DNA from: Nanobdellota archaeon
GTDB taxonomy: Archaea; Nanobdellota; Nanobdellia; SCGC-AAA011-G17; GW2011-AR20
Direction of reading: 5' to 3'
NCBI GenBank assembly: GCA_018819375.1
Contig: JAHJQH010000021.1
Coordinates: 1-11,013 of the forward strand
Length of the DNA stretch: 11,013 nucleotides
The position numbers were made by a program, and so were the translations under genes. The notes under the pieces were generated by a model. The model did no database searches. It saw nothing but the letters and a program-made list of their open reading frames with translations, and had not been told where the DNA came from. Below, one piece after another: positions 4,978 to 10,892 of this stretch. Position 1 is the stretch's first letter. Each line of letters opens with the position of its first letter.

Positions 4978-5460
4978 ATGGTAAAAATTGAAACCTTGAT
5001 GGAAGAGAAGAAAATAAGCAGGATTAATGAGTTGGAGTTAGACAGATACATAAATTTCTTTGAAAACTCCTACGAAGATAATCTCAGACACAGCAAAACA
5101 AATCTCTCCAAATTCCCCAGATGGGCAATCATATCAGGATATTATGCTATGCATGATATTACTAAATTATTATTGGCAAAAAAGTTTAGAATTAAGATTG
5201 AATTTGAAATTCACGCCACCACCATTAAAGTTTTAAGAGAACTAATTAAGAACAAGGAACTCCTTAATTTGATAGAAAGGGGATATAAAGAATTCCTGAC
5301 GCTTGCACAAGACCTTAATGAAGCAAAAAATGAGAGAATTAAAGCACAATATTATACTGGAACTAAGTTTATGCATAAGGAATATGAAGGCAAAGCCAAA
5401 GAGTTTTATGAGAATATTGTCTTAAACTATCTGGAAAAAATAAGGGGGTTATTAAAGTGA
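4978..5460 (+). CDS. HEPN-domain protein (UPF0332-like), predicted toxin half of a HEPN/NTase pair
   Basis: The 160 residues look all-helical. The segment WAIISGYYAMHDITKLLLAKK (residues 49-69), with a histidine ten residues on (IHATTIKVL, His79), resembles the YYAM...ALL...H pattern of UPF0332/COG1895 HEPN proteins. In RNase-type HEPN proteins the active motif is R-x4-6-H. Here the matching place reads RIKAQYY (Arg120 to Tyr126), with Tyr where His would be. UPF0332 members often have R-x-x-A-[DE]-Y instead, so this fits the family but argues against the classic RNase centre. It overlaps the downstream NTase by GTGA, the usual two-gene HEPN/NTase layout. I infer a toxin-antitoxin-type or defence role. 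Substrate and toxicity cannot be read from the sequence. An alternative is a non-toxic HEPN subunit assisting the nucleotidyltransferase. Confidence 0.75.
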   Translation: MVKIETLMEEKKISRINELELDRYINFFENSYEDNLRHSKTNLSKFPRWAIISGYYAMHDITKLLLAKKFRIKIEFEIHATTIKVLRELIKNKELLNLIERGYKEFLTLAQDLNEAKNERIKAQYYTGTKFMHKEYEGKAKEFYENIVLNYLEKIRGLLK

Positions 5461-6023
5461 TAGTCCAACTGTTTGGAAAGGATATAGCAAAAGTCTTAAC
5501 AATTTTCTGTATTTCTCCAGGCTCAAGATTTCAAAGAAAAGAGTTAAAAGAAAAAACTAGATTGAACAACCTCGTCTTAGACAGAATATTAAATGTCCTG
5601 TTGAACTCGAGGGTAATAAAGCGGGAAAAAAGATGGCTGCTGCTAAATATTGAGAACAAAGAAGCAAGACAGGTGATAGAATTAATTTCTAAAGATTACA
5701 AGGAATTGAAAGAGATTCCATTAGATGTTTATTTCCCGATTATTGAATTAATTTATTTGTTGGGAAGATTAAGGGGGTTGGATGTTTATTTGTTTGGGAG
5801 TTATGCAAAGCTAATTTTTAAGGAAAACTCTGATATTGATATTGCAATTGTATCTGAACATATTAGTGTTAAAGAGAAAAGAGAAGTCAGCAACCTGACA
5901 CGAAAAGTAAAGGATAGGTATGATAAAATTCTTGAGATTCATTATTTCACAAAAAGTTTTCATAAAAACAAGAAAGACCCTTTGGTGAAAGACATAATCA
6001 AAAATGGAGTTAAGCTGATATAA
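5457..6023 (+). CDS. Winged-helix / minimal nucleotidyltransferase fusion (MNT), predicted antitoxin partner
   Basis: Residues 1 to about 75 look like a winged helix-turn-helix: DIAKVLTIFCISPGSRFQ, then helices KELKEKTRLNNLVLDRILNVL, then a wing ending VIKREKRWLLLN. Residues about 95-188 form a minimal polymerase-beta-type nucleotidyltransferase with FGSYAKLIFKENSDIDIAIV (113-132). This provides the GS motif, the catalytic pair Asp126/Asp128 and a third acidic residue, Glu160 (ILEIHYF). The start is GTG at 5457, overlapping the HEPN stop. AGGGGG is a good ribosome-binding site about ten bases upstream, so the pair is translationally coupled. In characterised HEPN/MNT systems the MNT neutralises the HEPN protein by adding AMP to it. 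Whether that happens here is inference. The DNA-binding domain suggests it also regulates its own promoter. Confidence 0.85.
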   Translation: MIVQLFGKDIAKVLTIFCISPGSRFQRKELKEKTRLNNLVLDRILNVLLNSRVIKREKRWLLLNIENKEARQVIELISKDYKELKEIPLDVYFPIIELIYLLGRLRGLDVYLFGSYAKLIFKENSDIDIAIVSEHISVKEKREVSNLTRKVKDRYDKILEIHYFTKSFHKNKKDPLVKDIIKNGVKLI

Positions 6024-6113
6024 AACTCTAACATAGAAAATCCACTGCGGGGGGGTTGCCATAAGATAGATTTGTGAGAGCTTATAAACCCTATAGTGTT
6101 TGGATTGAGAATT

Positions 6114-6163
6114 CTGTATGTAAGCTGTATGTGGGTGATTAAACTGTATGTGGGGGATGCAAA
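6114..6163 (+). repeat. CTGTATGT direct repeats upstream of srp54
   Basis: CTGTATGT occurs at 6114-6121, 6125-6132 and 6144-6151. The last two extend into an imperfect tandem unit, CTGTATGTGGGTGATTAAA (6125-6143) and CTGTATGTGGGGGATGCAAA (6144-6163). The second copy ends within the BRE/TATA of srp54. The first long copy contains GGTGATTAAA, close to the GGTGATAAAA ahead of the HEPN gene. The repeats could be an activator or repressor site. The TATA-proximal position is suggestive, but no regulator is identified. Confidence 0.6.
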
Positions 6164-6175
6164 CATTTAAAATAT
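6161..6175 (+). promoter_or_regulatory. Promoter of srp54
   Basis: AAACA (BRE-like) runs into TTTAAAATAT (6166-6175). The TATA centre is about 26 bp before the ATG at 6196, predicting a leaderless mRNA. There is no ribosome-binding site in between, which agrees. A second TATA-like element, TTATAAA at 6082-6088, lies farther upstream and is less well placed. Confidence 0.65.
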
Positions 6176-6195
6176 CTGGTTCTTATGTCTGATTC

Positions 6196-7554
6196 ATGGT
6201 GCTGGACAAGATTGGAAATGCATTGAGGGACAGCTTCAACAAGATAAAGAGAAGTATGCTTGTTGACAAGAAACTGATTGATGAGATAGTCAAGGATATC
6301 CAAAGGGCTCTTTTGCAAGGAGATGTTAATGTCAAAATGGTTCTTGACCTTAGCGAGAATATAAGGAAGAGAGCTATTGATGAAAAACCCCCTGCTGGAA
6401 TGACACAAAAAGAGTATTTGGTCAAGGTCATATATGATGAACTAACCAAGATTCTTGGAGAGAAAGAGGCAGAACTGAAAATAACAAGAAAGAAACCATT
6501 CAAGATAATGATGACAGGAATTTTTGGCAGTGGGAAGACAACTTCCATCGGAAAATTGGCAAAGTATTACTCCCAAAGAGGATACAAAATTGGAGTATTG
6601 GGTTTGGATATTCACAGGCCTGCTGCCATGGAACAAATAGAGCAAATTGGCAAAAAAATCAATGTCTCCGTATATACTGACAAGAAAGAGAAGAATGTTA
6701 CAAAAATCTTTAAGAAATTTGAGAAGGAGTATGCAAAATATGATATCCTGATTATTGATACTGCAGGAAGAGATGCTCTTTCTGATGATTTGATTAAGGA
6801 GTTGAAGAACCTTAACAAGGAAGTAAAACCTGACGAGAAGATTCTTGTGATAAGTGCTGACATAGGACAAGCTGCTTATGAACAGGCAAAGGCATTTCAC
6901 GATGCTGTAGAAGTTACAGGAATATTTGTGAGCAAGTTAGATGGAACAGCAAAAGGCGGTGGTGCACTTGTCGGATGTGCTGCAACAAAATCAAAAATTT
7001 ATTTTGTTGGTGTTGGTGAAAAAAATGAGGATATAGAAAAGTTTGATCCTGAAGGTTTTGTCTCAAGACTGCTTGGTATGGGTGACCTAAAGGCACTTCT
7101 TGAAAAAGCAAGAGAAGCAATAAGTGAAGAAGAAGCGCAGGACATCGGAAAGAAGATGCTGAAGGGTGATTTTAACCTGATTGATTTGTACGAACAGATG
7201 AAAGCAATGAGCAAGATGGGTCCTCTTAGCAAGGTTCTTGAGATGATGCCCGGCATGTCACAATTAAAAGGTAAACTTCCAAAAGAGATGATAAGCGCGC
7301 AGGAAGAGAAATTAAAAATATGGAAACACATAATGAATAGCATGACAAAAGATGAACTGGAGAGGCCAGACGAAGTCTTGAATGTTGAGAGAATTGAAAG
7401 GATAGCAAAAGGTTCAGGGACAACAACAAAAGATGTCCGCGAATTAGTCAAGCAATACAAGCAGTCAAAGAAACTAATGAAAATGATGAAAGGGCAGGAC
7501 CCTCAGAAATTGATGAAAAAATTCAGGGGCAAGATTCCTGGTCTTGGATTCTAA
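6196..7554 (+). CDS. srp54: Signal recognition particle GTPase SRP54 (Ffh)
   Basis: SRP54 binds 7S RNA and signal sequences of nascent chains and delivers ribosomes to the membrane via the receptor FtsY. The 452 residues show all three domains: N (1 to about 95), G (about 100-290) and M (about 295-450). Visible GTPase motifs are the P-loop GIFGSGKTT (108-116), DIHRPAA (138-144), DTAGRD (188-193), SKLDG (246-250) and GTAKGGGAL (250-258). The M domain has the methionine-rich groove MPGMSQLKGKLP (351-362) and the RNA-binding helix region NVERIERIAKGSGTT (396-410), ending in MKKFRGKIPGLGF. Length is normal. One detail departs from the common motif: the P-loop has Phe (Phe110) where most SRP54 proteins have Gln (GxQGSGKT). 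It is transcribed alone from a leaderless promoter. Its ribosomal docking partner L23 is encoded at 2320. Confidence 0.98.
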   Translation: MVLDKIGNALRDSFNKIKRSMLVDKKLIDEIVKDIQRALLQGDVNVKMVLDLSENIRKRAIDEKPPAGMTQKEYLVKVIYDELTKILGEKEAELKITRKKPFKIMMTGIFGSGKTTSIGKLAKYYSQRGYKIGVLGLDIHRPAAMEQIEQIGKKINVSVYTDKKEKNVTKIFKKFEKEYAKYDILIIDTAGRDALSDDLIKELKNLNKEVKPDEKILVISADIGQAAYEQAKAFHDAVEVTGIFVSKLDGTAKGGGALVGCAATKSKIYFVGVGEKNEDIEKFDPEGFVSRLLGMGDLKALLEKAREAISEEEAQDIGKKMLKGDFNLIDLYEQMKAMSKMGPLSKVLEMMPGMSQLKGKLPKEMISAQEEKLKIWKHIMNSMTKDELERPDEVLNVERIERIAKGSGTTTKDVRELVKQYKQSKKLMKMMKGQDPQKLMKKFRGKIPGLGF

Positions 7555-7581
7555 GATTGAGTTAGTTCTGAGCTTGAATTA

Positions 7582-7647
7582 ATTGATTCTGAGATGTGAA
7601 GAGATTGATTCTGAAATGAAAAGAGATTGATTCTGAAAAGAAAAGAT
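7582..7647 (+). repeat. Three tandem 22-bp repeats before the 115-residue gene
   Basis: Units begin at 7582, 7604 and 7626. Each is ATTGATTCTGA followed by an A/G-rich half (such as AATGAAAAGAG), differing at a few positions. The array ends exactly where the TATA box begins. A more diverged version may precede it (TTAGTTCTGAGC near 7562). There are no spacers, so it is not a CRISPR array. It may be an operator, or a by-product of local duplication. Confidence 0.85.
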
Positions 7648-7654
7648 TTATATT
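7641..7654 (+). promoter_or_regulatory. Probable promoter of the 115-residue gene
   Basis: AAAAGA followed by TTTATATT (7647-7654) resembles BRE/TATA. Its centre is about 35 bp before the ATG at 7685, giving a predicted leader of roughly ten bases. The T-run at 7653-7658 could also stop transcripts coming from srp54. Confidence 0.5.
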
Positions 7655-7684
7655 TTTTGGGGTATTGTTGGTTAATGAGATAAT

Positions 7685-8032
7685 ATGGGTGTTGGAGACC
7701 TAGGAAAAATATTAGAAAAATTGAATGTTTCTTTTGAAGATATTTTGAAAGGGGATACAGAGAAAGGGAATGTCCAGAGGCTTAGAGAGTTCTTGGGGCA
7801 TTACAGCATAAATAAAAATGAAATCTTAACTCCTTCTTATCTTTCCTCGTTTAGGAGTTATGACTTAAAAGAATATGATTTTCTTTTGGTTCATATGATT
7901 TGCAACAAGCATAATACTTTAAATGATGAAGAGCTGAAAGTGATTTATGATAATTTTGCAGATAGCAGGCGAAGGGAGCTTGCACAAAGGATAGTAGAAT
8001 TACTAAAAGAAGACAATCCCCCCCCTTACTGA
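7685..8032 (+). CDS. Hypothetical protein, 115 residues
   Basis: I do not recognise this protein. It is predicted mostly helical and soluble, with no signal peptide, membrane segment or cysteine pairs. It opens MGVGDLGKILEKLNVSFEDIL, has a central aromatic/acidic segment SYDLKEYDFLLVHMI (58-72), and closes with a charged helix (SRRRELAQRIVELLKED, about 94-110) and NPPPY. The three prolines are encoded in a run of eight C at 8018-8025. Support for it being real: its own TATA-like element, an open frame of normal composition, and a stop placed only three bases from the convergent S3Ae stop without intruding. It follows srp54 in the same direction, but the repeats and promoter between them suggest separate transcription. 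No function is proposed. Confidence 0.7.
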   Translation: MGVGDLGKILEKLNVSFEDILKGDTEKGNVQRLREFLGHYSINKNEILTPSYLSSFRSYDLKEYDFLLVHMICNKHNTLNDEELKVIYDNFADSRRRELAQRIVELLKEDNPPPY

Positions 8033-8035
8033 ATT

Positions 8036-8617
8036 TTAACCCAGCTTTTTCATAACCCTTAAATCAACGATGCCAACTGGATAGACTTTTTTCAGTTGTT
8101 TTGAAAGGTCTCTCTGGATATTCTTTGAGATGATTCCAAGCACAAGTTTTGGGTATGTTTCTGTTTCCAGCAACTTTGTGAAGTATTCTTTTGTTTTGTT
8201 TCTTATACTTGCCTTTGTTAAATTATTTGTTTTGTATCTTGTAATTATGATTGGTTTTAGCTGGAGTTTTATGCCTTCACTTGATTTGAGCACAAAAGAA
8301 TCGTCTATCTTGCTTTTTCCTGGCCTGACTATTCTTTTTATGTAAGCAGGGAGAACATTGTATTCTGAAGTTTCTGTGATTGCTTTTCCTTCTTTTAACC
8401 CGATTATCCTGAATCTTACCTTTATGTTCTGGGATCTTGGGTCTCCTGTAAGCTCTGAGAGCGGGACATTTATTTTCCTTCCAATCAGCTTTGATTCCTC
8501 GTCTGTTTCAGTTTCTCCTATTTGTCTTCCCCTGAACTCCTCTGGAGCAAATATGCCGTAGGCAACTTTCTTTTTCTTCTTTGGTGCTTCCTTTCTTCTT
8601 AATTTTTGTCTTGCCAT
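8036..8617 (-). CDS. rps3ae: Ribosomal protein S3Ae (eS1)
   Basis: S3Ae is a small-subunit protein found in archaea and eukaryotes but not bacteria, located near the mRNA exit on the 30S platform. The 193 residues show the family pattern: a basic N-terminus, YGIFAPEEFRGRQIGET (20-36), LIGRKINVPLSELTGD (44-59), VRFRIIGLKEG (67-77) with the following strand, an Ile/Arg-rich segment YIKRIVRPGKSKIDDSF (92-108), and the C-terminal YPVGIVDLRVMKKLG. The start is set by the basic MARQKLRRKE and by a TATA box 26 bp upstream, so the mRNA is probably leaderless. It is 43 bases downstream of the RecJ-like gene, a neighbour I recall from other archaea. Its stop lies three bases from the convergent hypothetical gene. 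Confidence 0.95.
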   Translation of the reverse strand: MARQKLRRKEAPKKKKKVAYGIFAPEEFRGRQIGETETDEESKLIGRKINVPLSELTGDPRSQNIKVRFRIIGLKEGKAITETSEYNVLPAYIKRIVRPGKSKIDDSFVLKSSEGIKLQLKPIIITRYKTNNLTKASIRNKTKEYFTKLLETETYPKLVLGIISKNIQRDLSKQLKKVYPVGIVDLRVMKKLG

Positions 8618-8640
8618 AATCTAATATTTTCAGAAGAAGC

Positions 8641-8656
8641 ATTAATAAATGTTTCG
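8641..8656 (-). promoter_or_regulatory. Promoter of S3Ae
   Basis: On the minus strand CGAAAC (8651-8656) precedes ATTTATTAAT (8641-8650). The TATA centre is about 27 bp before the S3Ae ATG, so initiation would fall at or beside the start codon. S3Ae can thus be transcribed independently of the RecJ-like gene, although read-through is also possible. Confidence 0.65.
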
Positions 8657-8660
8657 AAAT

Positions 8661-10070
8661 TCATTTGAACATTTCAAGAGCAGCGGATATGAATGCTTTT
8701 TCTTTTTCCTGAGGTATGAGTGCTCCTGATGCACTACTATGACCTCCTGAAATTCCCTCTCCGATTTTTTTCAGAATAGAACCTATTATTTCCCTCACAT
8801 CTTTTTTCTTGCTGTTTTTTCCATTAACAATCCTGATGCTTATCTTTGTCTTTTCGTCAATGGTTTGAGCCATTGAAATTAATATGGTTGACTCTGGGTA
8901 AATGTTTGAATTTGCCAAGATGCTTGCCAAGGTTCCTATCATTGTGTCTTTTATTTTGTCCTCTGCATTTATCAAGACAAGCCCCCCTCTTTCCATTACT
9001 GAAATGGGATTTTCCTTGTTTTGATGGAACCAGTTCATAGTGCTTATCAATTCCTGCTTATAATCCTGCAGGACTTGCAGTGCCTTAGACTTTGCTGTTT
9101 CACTTCCCATACAAGTTGCTATTCCTATTGATGCTTTTTCGAGTCTTCCGCAGGCATTAAGGAGTGTTGCAAATTCCTTTATGTCTTTTGTCGGGCTTCC
9201 TTCTGGTTCTTTTTTTAAGAGGTATATTGTTCCGAGTATGTCTTCGGGATCTTTTTCACTCCCCATTCTTTTTAGGATTATTCCTGTGACAAGCTTCTTT
9301 TTTTGTTCTTCTTCAAGGTCAATGATTCTTATTGGTTTTCCGTTTTTTTGTGATTCAATTCCTACCTCTTTTAGGAATGCCAATGTTCCTTGTTCGCTTC
9401 CTGTGACCCCTGGAATGTAAGGGTCTGTGCTGTACCTTAGGATGTTTATGATGGGTTTTGTTTGCGTTCCGAACATTCTTAGTCCTGTTGTTATTTCAAT
9501 CTCCCCTGATGCAACAGAATCATCAATAATCTCCTGAGTTGGTCCTTTTAAATCGTGCAAGTCCCCAATTGTTCCTATCAATGAAATATGCGCGAGAGCT
9601 TTATTTTTTGAGTTTAGTTTTTTTGCAAACAAATAAACAACTCCGCTCCCTGACAAGTTCAGAGCATCTTCCTTTGATTCAAAAAGATGAGGGTTGATAT
9701 GAATAATATCTTCTCTTGCAGATTTCTTATCAGGAATATGATGGTCTAATATGAATATCTTCTTTTTTGAGAGAGTTTCCTCAATCAAGTTGAGATACCC
9801 TGAACCGAGATCTATGAAGAATATTGTTTTGTAGTTTTCCCTTGCAAACTCCCTTATCTTGTTTTCATCAAGTTGTTTTACTGCGGAAATTGCGAATTTC
9901 TTTTTTTCCCCTTGGAACGCTTTTGCGAGTATGGCAGCTGAAGAAAGTCCATCTGCATCAAGATGCGTGATTATGCGGATTGGTGAATCATCTAGTTTTC
10001 TGAACTCGTTGACTGCTTGTTCTAATTGTTCTGTTAATTGTTCTGATAGCTGGTATGGTAGTTGCTGCAT
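8661..10070 (-). CDS. recJ: RecJ/GAN-like DHH-family phosphoesterase
   Basis: This DHH/DHHA1 protein belongs to the archaeal RecJ group, relatives of the GINS-associated nuclease that acts with the replisome and of the bacterial RecJ exonuclease. Motifs in order over 469 residues: I, THLDADGLSSAAIL (35-48); II, FFIDLGSG (84-91); III, LDHH (108-111); IV, GTIGDLHD (166-173), together forming the two-metal site; and the DHHA1 substrate loop SGGHSSASGA (441-450). All metal-binding Asp/His positions are present, so it should be active. The N-terminus has a glutamine-leucine repeat (SEQLTEQLEQ) encoded by a 12-bp in-frame tandem duplication (10023-10046). A BRE/TATA 27 bp upstream predicts a leaderless start at this ATG. 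S3Ae follows directly. Exact activity (5'-3' or 3'-5', DNA or RNA) cannot be told from sequence. An oligonucleotide phosphodiesterase is the main alternative. Confidence 0.9.
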   Translation of the reverse strand: MQQLPYQLSEQLTEQLEQAVNEFRKLDDSPIRIITHLDADGLSSAAILAKAFQGEKKKFAISAVKQLDENKIREFARENYKTIFFIDLGSGYLNLIEETLSKKKIFILDHHIPDKKSAREDIIHINPHLFESKEDALNLSGSGVVYLFAKKLNSKNKALAHISLIGTIGDLHDLKGPTQEIIDDSVASGEIEITTGLRMFGTQTKPIINILRYSTDPYIPGVTGSEQGTLAFLKEVGIESQKNGKPIRIIDLEEEQKKKLVTGIILKRMGSEKDPEDILGTIYLLKKEPEGSPTKDIKEFATLLNACGRLEKASIGIATCMGSETAKSKALQVLQDYKQELISTMNWFHQNKENPISVMERGGLVLINAEDKIKDTMIGTLASILANSNIYPESTILISMAQTIDEKTKISIRIVNGKNSKKKDVREIIGSILKKIGEGISGGHSSASGALIPQEKEKAFISAALEMFK

Positions 10071-10091
10071 TAGAACAAGAAAGATAGAAGA

Positions 10092-10107
10092 TTATTTTAA
10101 TGTTTTG
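10092..10107 (-). promoter_or_regulatory. Promoter of the RecJ-like gene
   Basis: On the minus strand CAAAAC (10102-10107) precedes ATTAAAATAA (10092-10101). The centre is 26-27 bp before the ATG at 10070, again fitting a leaderless transcript. The 48-base gap after the MFS gene is fully used by this promoter, so the two genes are probably separate units. Confidence 0.65.
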
Positions 10108-10118
10108 GGTTGTTGAGG

Positions 10119-10682
10119 TTATGTTCTTTTCAGTATCTTTTTTTCCAATTTGAACAAGATGAGAAATCCAGCAAGTGAAAATAGCCCTGTGATGCCAAAA
10201 ACAAGTTCAAACCCTATTTTCTCTGCAAGAAATGCGCCTACTCCTGCTGTAATAGCAGTTCCAATGCCCACACTTGAAGAATGGAGAGACCATTGGAATC
10301 CCCTCTTTCCTTTTTCCAAATTAGATGTGAACAAGCTTGACCAAGAAGGGTAAGCAAAAGCAGCCCCTAGACCGTATATGAACTCTGCCAAATAAATGTA
10401 ATAGATGTGAGTTGAAAAAATGTATAGTATTGGTACAATCGTGATGAGGGCGGTTCCTGTGAACAACATCCATAACCTGTCCTTTGGGTGAAACTTGTAG
10501 GCAAACACGAGTTGCAAGACAGCGTGCGTGATTAGAAATATCATGGTTGCTATACCAGCAGAGAATATGCTTCCTCCAACAAGATTGTCTTTTATGAATA
10601 TAGCCAGAATTGGAGCAACAAATCCGAATCCGCTTAATATGAATACATCTGAAAGAATCAGTAACTTTAATGTCTTGTTCAT
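10119..10682 (-). CDS. Half-size (6-TM) major facilitator superfamily-like membrane protein
   Basis: The 187 residues contain six hydrophobic segments at about 6-30, 36-60, 68-90, 92-114, 134-154 and 158-177, equal to one six-helix half of an MFS transporter. The loop after helix 2 (YKFHPKDRL, 62-70) is a degenerate form of MFS motif A. Helix 4 and the following loop (YGLGAAFAYPSWSSLF) resemble the MFS pattern there. The usual family length is about 400 residues with 12 helices. Here the frame starts with a normal ATG preceded by AAAGGT and ends cleanly in KLEKKILKRT, with no second half nearby. Either it works as a homodimer or it is a shortened remnant. The substrate is unknown. It is followed by the RecJ-like gene, with no functional link evident. 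Confidence 0.8.
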   Translation of the reverse strand: MNKTLKLLILSDVFILSGFGFVAPILAIFIKDNLVGGSIFSAGIATMIFLITHAVLQLVFAYKFHPKDRLWMLFTGTALITIVPILYIFSTHIYYIYLAEFIYGLGAAFAYPSWSSLFTSNLEKGKRGFQWSLHSSSVGIGTAITAGVGAFLAEKIGFELVFGITGLFSLAGFLILFKLEKKILKRT

Positions 10683-10797
10683 ACGGACCTTTTTTTGGGT
10701 TGTTTTGGGTGTTTGTTTTTTAGATTATGTTTTGTGTTACTTGTTGTCGTGTTATTTTTATGCTACTTCGCTGTTTGTCAAGAATATCCTTTTCCTG

Positions 10798-10805
10798 TTT
10801 ATAAA
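10798..10805 (-). promoter_or_regulatory. Possible TATA box for the MFS-like gene
   Basis: TTTATAAA is the strongest TATA-like match upstream of the gene, but its symmetric sequence does not fix direction and no A-rich BRE flanks it on either strand. Used on the minus strand it would give a leader of about 90 nt. A weaker alternative on the same strand is GCATAAAAATAAC at 10751-10763. Confidence 0.3.
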
Positions 10806-10892
10806 CTTAGCGGGGCAAGGGTTCTGATGCGTAAGTGGTTGCATGTTTGATGAAAACATAAAATTTAAGATTGATGTGAGCGGAAGAAATTA

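Noticed and set aside
6024..6113. Small RNA gene in the gap after the NTase (TATA-like TTATAAA at 6082-6088)
   Set aside because: I found no stable stem, T-run terminator or tRNA/SRP-RNA motif after it. The G7 run at 6049-6055 alone is not evidence.
7582..7647. CRISPR-like array
   Set aside because: The 22-bp units are directly adjacent with no spacers, there are only three of them, and no cas genes are nearby.
8018..8025. C8 run as a phase-variation switch
   Set aside because: It affects only the last four residues of a protein of unknown function, so slippage would change little. Length variation cannot be judged from one sequence.
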